A DNA stretch of 64,000 nt from Ligustrum vulgare (Eukaryota > Streptophyta > Magnoliopsida > Lamiales > Oleaceae). Positions 11,446 through 24,415 of this stretch are shown one piece after another (positions within the stretch are counted from its first letter, which is position 1; the number at the start of each line of letters is the position of its first letter). The notes below the pieces were generated by a model. It did no database searches, had not been told where the DNA came from, and saw only the letters and a list, made by a program, of their open reading frames with translations. The DNA lies in NCBI GenBank assembly GCA_963555705.1, contig OY743169.1, forward strand, positions 45,992,124 through 46,056,123, written 5' to 3'. The position numbers were made by a program, and so were the translations under genes.

Positions 11446-14400
11446 ATGTACAAGGAAGTGCACACTTGCCTTGACCTGCTATTTATGCTATAATGATCTT
11501 TTTCATTGCATCAAAATGACGCTTTACACGATTATCTGTTGAAACTTCATTACAACAACAACAACAAACCGACAGTATTTTAATAAACTTGAAATTGGTT
11601 ATGTGATTCCTTTTTCTCATCAAACAATTTTCACTTGTAAGATTGCACTCTTTTATTTATTTAATAAGGTATAATTACACACCAAGCATAAACACTTCCA
11701 GACTTCAAAAGGGGTTCAAACAAATTGTTTTTCTCATCTTTATGAAATCGCTATATAATCTTCAATTTTGAATCCCAAATGCTTCTAGTGTATTTAACAT
11801 TTTTATCTTCATTAAAGTTTGACCAATTTCCAAGATCCCTTAAATAATTTCTCAAAATAAGTATGAAATATTACCCTTTTTTTCCCATCCTTATTATATT
11901 TATTTAACTTGGTTTGAATCTGGACTTTTTTTTCCCTTTCATGATATATCTTGCCATTTTACTTTCCATAACTCATGAGTTCCTCCCTAGCACTCCTGAA
12001 TTATCTTCTTGGTTCCCTATTTTTCTAGCTTATATATATTTCGTAAAAGCCTCTACACATCTATCTGAACTTTCTAGTTCAACCATCATATTTCTTTATT
12101 AGGTAGGTTTTTACCTTTAAAAGTTTACAATATCTTTGCTAGTTTCCTAATGAAATAAGCCACTTGATCTCAGATTAAGCTATCATTCCATTTACATCTC
12201 ACCTCCCTTTCTTCACAAACTTGGACAAAAAAAAAAAAAAAAAAAAAAAAAAGGAATAGAGTTTTTCTAGCAATCCATGTAACAGAGGGGATATGGTGCC
12301 CATAGTAGGCACCATAATCCTTACCCACTCTACATGTGGGATTGACATGTGGCGGGAAAAAATTATTTCTGCCACATGGCAGACCCACACACAAAGTGGG
12401 TAAAGATTATGGTGCCCATTGTGGGCACCATATCCTTGCTTATCCATGTAATACCTTTTTATCTTTGCATTCATTCAATAATTATTCTATGGATCTTTAG
12501 GATTGGTATATTTTTTTTTTATGTCATGCAGTTTCCCTTAATTGAGCGAAGTATAACAAATATGCCTTCCATTTTCTATTTCAACATATATTATAGAAAT
12601 TTAGTGTGCTTGGGAGTCCTGTAACCTTTTTACCTTCTCGGTGGAATTGTCACAACATGGGCGTTCTTAGCAAAAATTAATGAAGTATGATAGTGGCTAG
12701 GAGGATATGAAAGGCATTATGGTAGAGTTTTATGATTTCATCGAGTAAAAATGTTATCAAATGAATTGTAATTGCAATTGAAATGATCGAAAAATAAAAT
12801 GAATCAATATATGAGCTAAGGTTGAAAATATTATAAAAATCTTTGTTAATCACTATTATTGGAAATGATTCTTATTTATATTTATAATGAAATGACTCAT
12901 GGTCAATGATACTTTAGATTTTTTGAACCGAGAAATTTATGAATTGGGATTCTGACGCATATAGATACAAATGGTCCAATGGGCACAAGAAATCCAATAA
13001 ATAGAGATAAAGTTATAGTTAAAGCTAGTAAAAAGTCGAAATAAATAGTTATAGTAAGCATAAAGGTGTTAAATGAAATATGTTATTTTATACGTCCAAG
13101 AGATCGAAAAATAAAGAAATGGTTAATATATATTCAAGATAATTGTGTTTATACAAAATATCGTCTTAATTTATCCAATTTCATCACATATGAGGTGTGA
13201 TAACGTCAGTTTAACTCGGACTATTGGTTCACTGTTTTGTTTATGGACTTGAAACGTTTTGAGATTTCTTTTAATTTCTAGATAACCACATCAAACAATA
13301 CAAGTTATGTTGTGCAGTTGGCTCCAATAGGCATACTTCAAAATCCGTGCACAACAAAACATCCATCTCCTACAAGAGATTAAATAGGGCTTTTGAAAAG
13401 CCAAAAACTATTTCTTAAACTATGAAGATGTTCTTTAAACCTGTTTGGATATTTTTTCTTGTTAGAAGAGCTTATAGCCAAGGTGACTTCCTCAAAAAGG
13501 TCTTCTATAAAAAGCAAAAGCAAAAGCAGAAGTAAAAGCTATTCTAAACAGGCCCTAAACTTTGTAAAGAAAGTTTACTCACTTCTAATTATTATTATTA
13601 TTATTAGTAATATTTTTTTTTATTCATTTTTTTATTTTTATTTAAGTGAGTCACTCTTGTTAAAGCGCGTATTCAATAAAACACAAAATCATAAGTTATC
13701 CGAAAGTCCAAATTGGTGTTATTCCACTCTCTAGAGTAAAAAATTATATGTGCTCTTTCATATATCGACTTATATTATCCCCGTTTGCTTTTCTCCATTC
13801 ATAGATACTGAAGTTTATAGATTCTATACCCAATTATTTCCTCTTTTCGTTTACCTATTCCACATCTTGTATGCAAGGTGTGTTGACTTTATTCTAGGCA
13901 TCACATCTGTTAATTCTAGGATTCTTAAGTATCCCTGTATTCCAAGTTCCTACTGAAAATCTATTTCCTAAATTGTACCTTTTTACCATCCCAAGATTAG
14001 TTCTCGGCATATCCAGGTACTGTGTGTTGTGTTGCTCAATGTGCCCTTGCTGATACTTGCCAAGTCTTCACTGCACTTGGTGTTTGATGAAATGCATCGC
14101 TGATATTGACTGCCCAAGGAAATGATATGAAGGATTTAGGTCATAGATGCTATCAACATTGTATGTTGGCTGTCAACATACCGCAACGTTCTTATACATC
14201 ATTGAGACTTGTTATTGGGAACATTGCCAGTTAATTTTTAAAGTTGACAGATGATTTCACCACTCTCTTGGTTGATCCCCCTGCCAATGCACATAGGGAT
14301 TAAATCCTATTAAAACAACCTGAATATTGAAGGAACCTATATAGATAAATTACAGTAACATGGTTAAACTTCCATCCCTTGTGTCTCTGGTTGTATTTTC

Positions 14401-17400
14401 TTTACTTAGCAGCATGACTTTTCACCTTAATGGAGACTTTTGTTTTGATATTAGTAAGTGTATTTACAGTTCAGATTCAGATTTACTCTTAAAGAATGAG
14501 TAATTTCTGGTAGTTCAACCCAAAAGATTCTATGTTTAGAGGGTATGAATTTTTGATGTTGAAATTCGTTTGCTCAATTTTGATTAGCAACTGTCAGTGC
14601 CAGTAGCTGCAAAGAAAAATCGTTGCTGGGTCCACAGAATTATAATATAATGGTCGAGTCAAAATCCATTGGAGAACCTGTATTTACAAAGGAGAGCCGA
14701 CCTACTGGTGAACATGCTGAGATTTCTGACACTGAAAAACCCATGCCCAAGTGTTTCCCGTCATCTTCTGATCACCAATTTCCCAAAAGCACTTCTGGGA
14801 ATGGCCATATCGTCTATTTTCGTAGAAAAGCTGAAACTGAATTAGGTAGAACAAGTATTTGTGGCAATCCAAGTGATGCTGTTGACTGTCCAAATGGAAG
14901 GAAATCTAATGACCAGGGTGAAACAACTCAACAAAGTGCCGAGATGAAGGAGCCTGAAACATGTATCCCAAATTCTCCATCAATTCAGATGGTTTCTGCA
15001 TCAGCCTTGTCTGGAAAGCATTGTGTTTCACCTCGTGGAAAGTCAAATAATATCTCCGCTCCAACAAATATCAGCTATGTTAGTGTTAATTCTGCCAACT
15101 CTTTGTTTCCAAAGAGAGCGAATTTTAAGCACTGGAAAGAGCGATACTGCCAATTGCAGAATTTATTAAAAATGGTGGATCAATCAGATCAAGATGATTA
15201 TGTTCAAAGTATGACTTTAGCTCTAATGAAGTAGTCCTTTGAATTTTTATTTTATTTTTTTTCATTTTTGGTAACTGATTTTCTTATTTAAATTGAACAG
15301 TGCTTCGAGCACTTTCTTCAGTTGAGCTTAGCAGGCATGCTGTTGAGCTGGAGAAAAGGTCAATTCGTCTCTCCTTGGAGGAAGGTAACAAGCAGTCCCC
15401 TCCCCCCTCTCAAAACCCCACCCCCAGTACTTTTCTTGAATGTTTATTTTTGTGTCAACGTTAAATGAAATGATAGATTGTCATGCAGACCCTCGTTCCT
15501 TATTGAGCAGCATTTATTGTATGCTTTCCTATATATCTGGGAAAATGTTTTGTTTATTTGTGCTTAAATTATTGCCTGTTTATTAATCATATAACTCTTT
15601 CCTTAAATATTAATATTAACTATGGCTTGAATTGGTTTTTGTTTCTCTTGAAAGTTGACTCCTGGAAACACTACGAAGTCATCTAGAACGTTTCAAGTGT
15701 TTGTGTAATAAAACATACCATGTGGGTTCATTTCTTTTCCTAACGTATGATTGATAGATTGCTAAATCCCTTGATTTCTTCAAGGATTCTTTTATAACCA
15801 TAAAAATAGTGGTGAAAAGCACTTGGTTTCAAGATGAGAGGGGGGAAAAATTAACTAGAAAGCAAGTACTGTGGGATGAGTTGTCTTTCATTTTTTCTCT
15901 TTAAAATACTATCACAATTGCTTTACCACGGGGATATTCTTCACTTCATGATAGAGCTTACAAGGAAAGTTGGCAGGACACTGCCACTTCTACTGGGACA
16001 AATAAATAAAGAAACAAGAACCTGGCATAGTATGCTATTGTCAGAATATCACGTGTTATTAAAGGTTTATTTTCTTGTTTCTATTAATTGTTTATTATAG
16101 TAAAACCATACTATGTGCAGATGATTTCCTTTGTAACGCAACAATAAAATAGTATTCTGAAAATAATGTGTTGACATAAGCAAGCAATGATGATAGTTTA
16201 AAATTTGTCACTTTCCTCAGAGATTCATTAGCTTGGAGCTTCTGATGGAGCTGTTCCATCTGTAAACCCACAAGTATTGCGTATAGGTTGGGTGCTGGTA
16301 GATATTACTGGTCTCCGTGCCTGTTAACGTCATTTCAAAGACTATTTGACGATCATCATGAGTCAGATTGGTATAATAGATTATTGGTTGGGGGAGTTAT
16401 AATTAGCAAATATGTAAAACTCTTGAAGGAAGTTTATGTTGATTTCAAACACAAGCCGTGAATCCTCTGGAATTTCTCATCCTCACCCATTCATTAATAG
16501 AAATTTTATTGAAAACGTGAAAAGAGCATTTTCCGGAGAACTCCAGTGTTCTCATTAGTCTTTAACATCGTCACAATTACAAGGCCCCGAGTAGCCAGAT
16601 CAAGGTATTTGACAAGCTACTTCTGTTACATTTTGATAGCTGTGGGAGTAGTGTAAAACTATTCTTTCAATATTGATGTCGGGAAATGATGGGCACTAGT
16701 TATAAAACTCATCCGCAATGTGACGGATGGGGGTTGGATAATGGTGGGCGGGCCCCACTTCTAGAGGTGTCAAGACGGACGGGCCGACCAGACCCGTAAA
16801 AATCGGCCCGATTGACCCGGGACCGCGGGCCGACCCGTGACCCGTGTGGGTGGTTCACGGGTCAAGAAGTTGTGAACCGCGGGTTTTGCGGGTCAAACAT
16901 TCGCGGGCCGCAGTTAACCCGCTAGCCCGTAAAAACAACTGTTTTTATTAAGTATGGTAACATTGAAAATCTCTCTTCTTCTAGAAACTCTAATACAACT
17001 TTTAAATTAAAATCTTATTTTTTTCTCCCTAATAGCTAAAAAGTAATGTTTTTTGATAATAGTAATTAGAAATACATTTATCATTTAATTGTTATTTGTT
17101 TATATTTTATTTAAATTTGCAAATTTAGAAGTAATTCATATAACATAAACTATAATTTTAAATTCTATGTAAATATTTTATGGTATAAATATGAATTTAT
17201 CATTTTAATCATTTTGTATTTGGAAACTTGACAAAAAATTTGCTATAAATATGAAAAAATCTATATTGTTATTCATACGGACCAAATCAGAACAAACCGC
17301 GACCCGCATGGGCTCGACCCGAATGGGCCAGCGGGCAGGCCTAGGTTGTAGTTCAAAATTTGCGGGCTGACCCGTAACCGGCCTGTAACCCGCAGCGGGA

Positions 17401-17748
17401 GGGCTTTTTTTCAAGTGGGCCGTTACCGGACTTTTTATTGGCGGGCCGACCCGACCCGGACCACCCGGATTGACACCTCTACCCACTTCCCACCCACCAT
17501 AGGGGGGTGGGGTGTGGGTTTCATAAGAAACCCACAATGGATTTTAGATCAAAACCCTATTGATGTCTGCATTACTTCATATATCCATTGAATCATTGAG
17601 CTATCCATTATCCTTGTATTAGATGTTAGCCATGGCTGTAATCACTGCATCATTTTTCTCTGGTTCAGCACAAGAGATACGACGGGTTCGCTTGTTTGAA
17701 ATGTTGGGGGAAAATCCAAAGAACTTCAGAGCATCCTCAGTTGAGTAG
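9740..17748 (+). CDS. Four-exon gene for an uncharacterised plant protein, 265 aa
   Basis: Exon model: 9740-9752, 14588-15208, 15301-15384 and 17669-17748, totalling 798 nt and ending in TAG. Exons 2 to 4 are well supported: donors and acceptors are GT/AG (CAAA|GTATGA, AACAG|TGCTT, GAAG|GTAACA, TTCAG|CACAA), phases agree, and the joined reading stays open. Exon 1 (MTDS plus one base, CAG|GTTGAT donor) is inferred, but it restores the frame exactly. The protein has a Ser/Pro-rich, poorly ordered N-terminal two thirds with a VYFRRKAETELG motif near residue 80. A basic C-terminal helix region follows (from about residue 184), including HWKERYCQLQNLL, DQSDQDDYVQ and LEKRSIRLSLEEAQEIRR. This looks like a plant-specific conserved tail, but I cannot name a function. 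No transmembrane or signal segment is visible. It is the only host gene in the window that looks intact. Confidence 0.75.
11360..11441. repeat. (AT)40 microsatellite
   Basis: Forty uninterrupted AT units lie within intron 1. The array is perfect, so it is probably young or unstable in length. Confidence 0.97.
12283..12441. mobile_element. Hairpin MITE of 159 bp
   Basis: The two arms are nearly perfect inverted copies of about 70 bp; GGATATGGTGCCCA begins one arm and is matched at the other. Direct 10-bp copies ATCCATGTAA flank it at 12273-12282 and 12442-12451. A 9-10 bp duplication suggests a Mutator-like origin. Open frames on both strands across it come from the palindrome and are not genes. 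Confidence 0.82.
13439..13555. mobile_element. Short Tourist-like MITE
   Basis: It begins ACCTGTTTGGATA and ends, read inward, GGGCCTGTTTAGAATA, flanked by TAA at 13436-13438 and 13556-13558. The interior is rich in AAAAGC/GCTTTT repeats. The TAA target and CCTGTTT end fit PIF/Harbinger MITEs. Confidence 0.65.
16762..17481. mobile_element. hAT MITE with GC-rich ends, in intron 3
   Basis: Perfect 12-bp terminal inverted repeats (TAGAGGTGTCAA) are flanked by perfect 8-bp target copies CCCACTTC at 16754-16761 and 17482-17489. The subterminal 150-180 bp on each side are packed with GACCCG/CGGGTC motifs; the middle is AT-rich. Such clustered short motifs are known transposase-binding sites in hAT elements. 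It has no coding capacity; a minus-strand frame at its right end is chance. The DNA just outside (about 16700-16753 and 17490-17545) is itself roughly palindromic and may be a small older MITE. Confidence 0.93.
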
Positions 17749-19013
17749 TAATGGACAACTAGGCCGTCTCGTAGACCATGTAAGTGTACTTATTCAAGCA
17801 TTGTATACGGTACTTTACATATTTGTGTTTTTGCATTAGACTCTCATCAATCCCCAGAAAGCCAGCCATTTAGATGTAGAAAATTTTGAATTGTATAGAT
17901 CACAAAAGAATTACTGCAATTTTTTGGGGTTATTTCTACCTGCTGCCTCTATATTTTTCTCAATTTCATTTCCTTCAAGATATAATAAAGAGAGAATGCC
18001 TTGGTTAGGCATTATGTAGTTTATTTGATTTTACACACATCAACGTTATACACTTCACTTAATAAATTCATTATACATTTTGTTACAAGCTTCGGCTTTT
18101 TACATTGAATAATGCTACGTAGTCTAGTTGATAATTATAAATATTTATATATTTGTTTATTGTATCCATTTGTCAATGAATATGGTTTGTATATTCCAAG
18201 CTGATAATGCAAATATCAGAAAAAGGTTGAACACCAACTTTAGGTGTCTTATCGCTCTTACCTTGAGGATTGGTAGATGATGTAAATTGCAGATTATGTC
18301 CTAAGTTGGATATGATCTGGATATCATTCATTGAACTGATAAAGTGCCTAGCAAATTCGAACCTGCGACTTCTGCGCCGTCAGCGTTGTGGATTCTCAAC
18401 TTTTGTCGGTGGGGATGTGGCCTTAGGCAACTGATAATGAAAATATTCAACGATGCTTTGGGGGATCTTTGGTTTACATTGGATTGTGCTGTCCATCAAA
18501 TAAAATAATTAGGTTGGGAATACTTGGAATGAACGTATCATAATGAAAATCGATATTTTAGACTCAAATTGCAATCAGGTTTCTTTGTTTTAATAATATT
18601 CCAATTTTTAAACAGCATTAGTCTGACGTAAGCCCGTGAATATTAGGGACAAACAAACATGATATAGAGTTTCATAAATGGTCACTAATGTTCTAGTGAA
18701 ATTTTAATTTGGTCACTGTGTGCGGTATCCATTTCATATTCAGCATCTGCCCGTTGAACCTTGACATTACCAACGACTGTGACACACATGTTGTGAAATT
18801 ATATATCTCCAAATAAAATGCAATTCTAAGGAAAAAACCTCAGGTTCAATCGAAAAATTCCAAATTGCTTCCTTTCACTCTAATCCCAACTCTAATTTTT
18901 ACATCTAAGAATAGTACAAATGTTGCGACAGATATAAAATAGAGAGCTAATTGGAAGGAATTGTTTACTTTAATAATTCTTAGTCCACATGAAAATTTAA
19001 CGACTCTAACGAG
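17749..19013 (+). other. 3' flank of the plant gene
   Basis: This stretch holds the presumed 3' UTR and intergenic DNA. No convincing poly(A) signal can be picked among many AATAAA-like strings. No further gene is seen. Confidence 0.4.
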
Positions 19014-19479
19014 CAGGGATGGAGCTAGGAATTTATGTTAGCGGGGTCGAAAATCTTTCCAAGCTGGGAGGGGGCTAAAGGGGTTTTGGGGGCAGCGCCC
19101 TCGAAAAAGGGCCCCCAAAAAAAATTTTCCTGAGAAAAAATTAAAATAAAGAGAAATTTTAATTTCATAAATGATAAGCAAACAAATTCTAATTTACAAG
19201 TAACATATTGAAGTTCCATTTCTCAAAAGCTAAGTATCAAAAAATTAACTTCACAAACCACAAATCTCAAAATTAAATCAACTTCACAAGTCATTAAGGT
19301 ATATAAGACTACGGAGTATGAGCTAAAAATCAATTAAAGTCAAATAATTTTGAATTATTTTGGGGCCAAATTATTTGAACTGAGAAGTTGGTTGGCCTAA
19401 GTATTTGAACCCTGTTCCCCCCCTCCCCCCCCTCCTTCAGTGGTGGCCTTGAATTGGACCTTAGATAGGCCCGTCCCTG
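19014..19479. mobile_element. hAT MITE of 466 bp
   Basis: The ends are CAGGGATGGAGCTA and, read inward from the right, CAGGGACGGGCCTA. Flanking 8-bp copies are CTAACGAG (19006-19013) and CCAACGAG (19480-19487), one mismatch. Both ends hold G- or C-runs. No coding capacity is present. Confidence 0.82.
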
Positions 19480-19551
19480 CCAACGAGAACCTTGTATATG
19501 ACGTTAATCAGAACGTCGTAAAACCCTCCAATTCAATTCCAACGTTCACTT

Positions 19552-19762
19552 GCTCTTCTCCTTTGGAGGTAAGTTTTAGCTTGCCTGAAGATCAAGACAT
19601 TCAAATTTTAACCACTTTGCAGAACTGAAGCTTCATCGGAATTCTCATTTTGAGCTCTGTACACTTTTCCATTTCAATTGATCTCCGTTTGGAGGTGAGT
19701 TCTAGCTCGCCTAGAGATCAATACCTTCAGTATTAAATCACTTTGCAGAACTGAAGTTTTTA
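19552..19762 (+). repeat. Two tandem 5' UTR units of the LINE
   Basis: Two units of about 110-120 bp share TTTGGAGGT.AGTT.TAGCT.GCCT, GATCAA and CACTTTGCAGAACTGAAG, in the same order (about 19562-19634 and 19688-19760). Tandem promoter units ahead of ORF1 are known in some LINEs; here it is an inference from position. Confidence 0.6.
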
Positions 19763-19771
19763 CTCCACCCA

Positions 19772-20990
19772 ATGGAGGATCCCCTTGCTAAGGGGAAAAC
19801 ATATGCAGAAGTGACACAAAAAAAGAAACCGATTAATGCCAAAGAAAAATCGTTTGAAACAGTAGCACAAGAAGGGAAATCAGAACTTGTACCTATCAGA
19901 GAAACATCGGTTTATAAGAATGAGTCGTACATAGGTATCTGCAGAAGAAATTGAGAATTTGGCTACCTGGCTAAGCTTTGCACTTATTGAATTTTCCCAC
20001 AATAAGCCGTCAAGAGCTTAGATCGATCATGCATTTGCTACTATCAGATTTAAAGGTGAATATTCAATTGGATTTATGGAAATGAAGCACATTATCATTA
20101 ATTTTTCAATTGAATAGCATTATGTTAGACTTCATGAAACCTATTTGGTTCATCAATGGTTGTCCTATGAGGATATTAAAGTATAATTATAATTTTGATA
20201 TATCTAAAGAATCTCCAGTGGTTCCGATTTGGATAGCTCTCCCAAAATTGCCTTTGATATACTATGATAAAGCTATTCTTTACTCCATAGCTACTTCTAT
20301 TTGAAAACCACTTAAAAGAGATGAGCCTACAGCTGAGAAGTCTAGACCCAACCTTGCAAGGATTTGTGTGGAGGTTGATATTACAAAGCCTAAGATCGAT
20401 AGAATTCGAATTGGAAATGAAGAATTTGGAATTTGGCAAATAATTATCTATGAATCAAACCCCCAATATTGTCGATTTTGCCATCATATAGGGCATTTGG
20501 AGTCTCAATGTTACTGGAAAACTGAGAAAGTTGATTGGAATAATCCTATTCCTAAACCTCCCCAAAAGGAGATCTTGTGAAAATCATTAACATAGATGAA
20601 AAAGAAAAACATATTTGGAAGGAAAAAATGAGAAGAAATGAGGAGACCAATGTTCAAAACAAATTGAATGGAATCAGATGGAAGTCTGCCATTCAAAAGA
20701 AACACCGAGTAAGGATGTGGCTGATTGTGGAACTACACAAACCAATAATTTGATTAACATGATTCAAGAACATGCTAAGGTGGGGGAGGTTGTTGAGATC
20801 ATTACTAAAAACTCTTTTACTGCTCTCGAATTGGAATTGAGGTAGAACAGCATGACACTAAATATTTTGCACATTTGATCAGCAATACAGAATTGGCCAT
20901 TATTAATACGGATGAGAGGGACACCAATATTGATGATGGTTCTATGAGAAATGAGTTTGATTTTTTGCTTTGATGTAGCCAAGTGTCAAG
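19772..20990 (+). pseudogene. LINE ORF1 (nucleic-acid-binding protein), broken
   Basis: It starts MEDPLAKGKTYAEVTQ at 19772. After several frame breaks, the frame at 20368-20580 carries PQYCRFCHHIGHLESQCYWK, a CX2CX4HX4C zinc knuckle at 20470-20511. Plant L1 ORF1 proteins have the same DUF4283-type body plus knuckle. Further fragments run on to about 20990. It can no longer make a full product. Confidence 0.75.
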
Positions 20991-21208
20991 ATATAAATGA
21001 AAATGCTAAGGAGGAGCTTACAAATGGTTGCCAGAATAGAAGGAATTCTTCTAGTAATGTTATGGTAAATGGCAAAATTTTGGAGGTTGGAGAGACTTCT
21101 CTAGAAACCAACAGAAAGAAGGGAATAAGGACAAAAAGAAGGCCATCCAAATCAGTCCTAGGATTACTAGAAAAGGAATTGGGGGTGCAGGAAAAACTAG
21201 AGTTTAAA

Positions 21209-24200
21209 ATGTCTGTCAACCTTATTATTTGGAACTTGAGAGGTGTTCACAAGAGGCCTCTAAAAGAAGACTTTTGAAGCTTATTCAAATTCATCGCATC
21301 AATCTCCTTATTTTATCTAAACTTTTTGTTGATCAAGGTAAAATTGATGAATATAAAAGAATATATCAATTTGATGACTGCTTTGCCAACAACAATGGTA
21401 AAATTTGAATATTTTGGATGAATGACATTCAATGTAATATCATTGAATCTTGGGATCAATTCCTTACCATGAAGATCTGTTTCCAGAATTGGGAAGCTAC
21501 TATTACTGCTGTTTATGCTATGTGTATTGCTATGCTTAGAAGAGATTTACGGGATGGTTTGAAAAACATTACTATGAATATTAATGGTCATTGGCTTATT
21601 GGTGATGAATTCAGTGCCATTATAAATTGTAATGAAAAAAAGTGGGGGCAATGAACCTGACTAGAGATCCATGGATGATTTCTTCAATATGACTACTCAA
21701 TGCGGTGTGGATGAATTCAAATTGGAGGGTAGCCAATTCTCCTGGACTAATGGTAGAGTTTGGGAAAATCTTGATAGAATTCTTGTGAATGCTAAATAGA
21801 TTAATAAAATTGGAGATTTCAAAGCTTCTCTCCTCAATAAAGATACTTCTGATCACTACCTAATGCTGCTTAAATGTACTACTGCCAGAACTAAAACTAG
21901 AACCACTTTTAGATATCTTAATATATGGAGCACTCATGGTTCTTTCCATCAAGTTGTTGAAGTTAATTGGAGACTGTCACTGTCTCCTTACTCTAGGTAT
22001 TTTTGGTTTTTTCTACAAACTCAAGAGACTCAAAAGGGTGTTAAAAATTTGAAAAAAAAAAACACCATTTTGGAAATGTTAATGAGAACATCATCTAAGT
22101 TGAGAATGGGCCCTAGAGAAAGAAAAAATCTATGGCTCTACTAAATCTCCTGCTCATAGAGAAGCCACTCATAAAGCTTATGCTAAACTTAATCATGCCT
22201 TGTATGTTGAGGAGCAATTATGGAGGCAAAAATATGGGACCAAATGGACTGCTGAGGGAGATAGAAACATTAAATATTTTCACACCCTTGTTAAGAAGAA
22301 AAGGTGCATGAATGGTATTAAACATATCATGAGGGATAACAACACCTTATGCTAATCACCTATGGAGATAGCGAAGTGAGCTATAGATTATTTCAAGAAA
22401 ATACTATGCTTTCAACCTACCTCTGAGAATACAGATATTTTGCAGAATATTCCTAATCTAATTAGCCATGAGGAGAATGTGAATTTGACATATGACCCTT
22501 CTGAAAACGAGATTCATGATGTTATTTCCAGTATGGAGAAGAAAGGTGCGACTGGATTTTTTTCATGGGAAAGTTTTTCCTAATGGTGTTACTGCCACTT
22601 CTATAATATTGATCCCCAAAATTGATGAAGCTATGAAATGGAAAGACTACAGGCCAATTAGCCTTTGCAATGTGCTCAACAAAGTTATTACTAAACTACT
22701 CAACACCAAACTCAACATACTCCTGCCAAAGATTATATCTCAGTCTCAGAGTGGTTTTACTCCTGGCAGATCTATATGTGACAACATCTTATTGGCTCAA
22801 GAGATGGTCTACAACTAGGACATGAAGGTTAGAGGAGGAAACACCCTTTTAAAGCTTGACATGGCCGAAGCTTACGATAGAGTATCGTGAGAATTTCTTA
22901 TGAAAGTTATGAATGCTATGGGCTTCAATGAGAAGTGGAGAGAGATGATTTTCAGGTGCATCTTGGTTTTCCATCTTCATCAATTGTGAATCTCATGGAT
23001 TTTTCAAATCCTTTAGGGGCATAAGACAAGGTGATTCTATCTCACCTTCTCTCTTTATCATTCTTGCTGAGAGTTTGAGTAGGGGTTTACAAAACCTTTT
23101 TGAGAAATACAAAAATCTAAATTTCTATTATGGTGGCCACATCTCTGTCCCTCAATTGTCCTTCGCTAATGATCTCATTATTTTTACTAAAGGCAAAAAA
23201 ACTTCCATCCAAAGAATCATGAATTTTCTAGAACAATATTAAGCTACTTTTGGACAGATTCTCAATCCTCAGAAAAATTCATTTACGACTTCCAAGGACC
23301 ACCACAGAAAATGTATTGCTGAGTGGACTAGTTTTCAATTCAAAAGCTTACCTGTTACTTATCTTGGTGTTCCCTTATTCAAAGGGCATAAAAATGTGTT
23401 TCTTTACGATAGCTTGATCAATAAAGTGAAGAATAGGCTTAAGGGCTGGAGCATAAGTTCCCTTCCACTGGAGGAAAAATTGTTTTAATCAAACATGTTT
23501 TAGCATCTATGCATATCACCTCCTCCAAGTGATGGACCCTCCTATTAGTGTTTTTAATATATTGGAGAGAATCTTTTACTCCTACTTCTGGGGAGATGAG
23601 GATAAAATTAAACATATACATTGGGCTTCTTGGAGTAAAATGTCTCTGTCGTGTAGTGAAGGTGGCCTTGGTTGCAGAAATCTAAGAGAAATGAATATGA
23701 CATTTGATTGCACATTATGGTGGTCCTTCAAAAGCCAAAAATCATTGTGGAGCCTGGTTATGAAATCCAAATACTTCTCTAGATACATCCTAGCAAGGTT
23801 CTGTCAGGCAACATGACTCCCCTGTTTGGAAGAGAATATTGAAAGTCAGTAGCATTGTTGAGCCATTTATTTCCTGGAAAATTGGAGTTGGAAATGTTTC
23901 CTTTTGGTATGATAAGTGGTTACATTCTGGTGCGCTATTTGTCAAGTATACTGATCTAGAATTCAAGGATGATTTAGTTGCTGATAATTTTGACAGCTGC
24001 CTTAATAGGAAGGACATCTTGAATATCATGAAAATACCTTGTAGCAACAAACCAGATAGCATTTATTGGACTCTCACTTCTAATGGATGATTCTCCATTA
24101 AGTCATGCCTTGATCTCTTCAGAAATAAATGCAATATTCAGAGCTCATACAAGTATATATGGCATCGCTCCATCCCTCCCAAAATTTCTATCTTTGCTTG

Positions 24201-24415
24201 GAAGATTTGGCATAATTTCTTACCTGTGGATTGAAACTGAATCAAAATCTGCCTTGCAACTTATTAATCAGAAGAATAAGGGGCCTTGGTGTATTCAATA
24301 CACCCTGGAAGAGATTTCTCAACTTTAGTCAAGTATGAATTTGATTTTCTGCCATACTTGGAGAGAAGGTAATGCCTTAGCTGACTGGATTACAAATGTG
24401 GGTTATTGTTGACAC
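21209..24415 (+). pseudogene. LINE ORF2 (endonuclease, reverse transcriptase, RNase H), broken
   Basis: The endonuclease start is MSVNLIIWNLRGVHKRPLK at 21209. Reverse transcriptase motifs follow in order: IPKIDEAMKWKDYRPISLCN (about 22615), SGFTPGRSICDNI, LLKLDMAEAYDRV (about 22850), RQGDSISPSLF (about 23024) and SFANDLIIF (about 23160). The usual FADD catalytic box therefore reads FAND, a GAT to AAT change. Downstream are the conserved WASWSKM..EGGLGCRNL region, a knuckle-like linker near 24130, and an RNase H piece with ESKSALQLI and GNALADW up to about 24400. At least eight frame breaks are present, so the element is dead. Confidence 0.85.

Larger units (their letters stand above)
9753..14587 (+). 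other. Intron 1 of the plant gene (4.8 kb)
   Basis: The intron starts GTTGAT and ends TTTTGATTAG. It holds an (AT)n array, a hairpin MITE and a small Tourist MITE; the rest is ordinary AT-rich intron DNA with ATT and A tracts. Another donor-like CAG|GTATTT lies at about 9918, so an alternative non-coding first exon ending there is possible. Confidence 0.5.

Noticed and set aside
12170..12624. Overlapping 70-90 aa frames on both strands
   Set aside because: They are mirror readings of a hairpin MITE and a long A-tract.
17205..17537. 110-aa Pro/Gly-rich minus-strand frame
   Set aside because: It reads the GC-rich end of the hAT MITE; composition explains it.
16690..17550. A second MITE enclosing the hAT MITE
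   Set aside because: The flanks are roughly palindromic (TTATAAAACTCA against TTATGAAACCCA) but no target duplication could be found, so it is only mentioned.
18330..18440. tRNA-like stretch (AAATTCGAACCTGCGAC)
   Set aside because: No cloverleaf could be drawn; only a weak TTCGA box is present.
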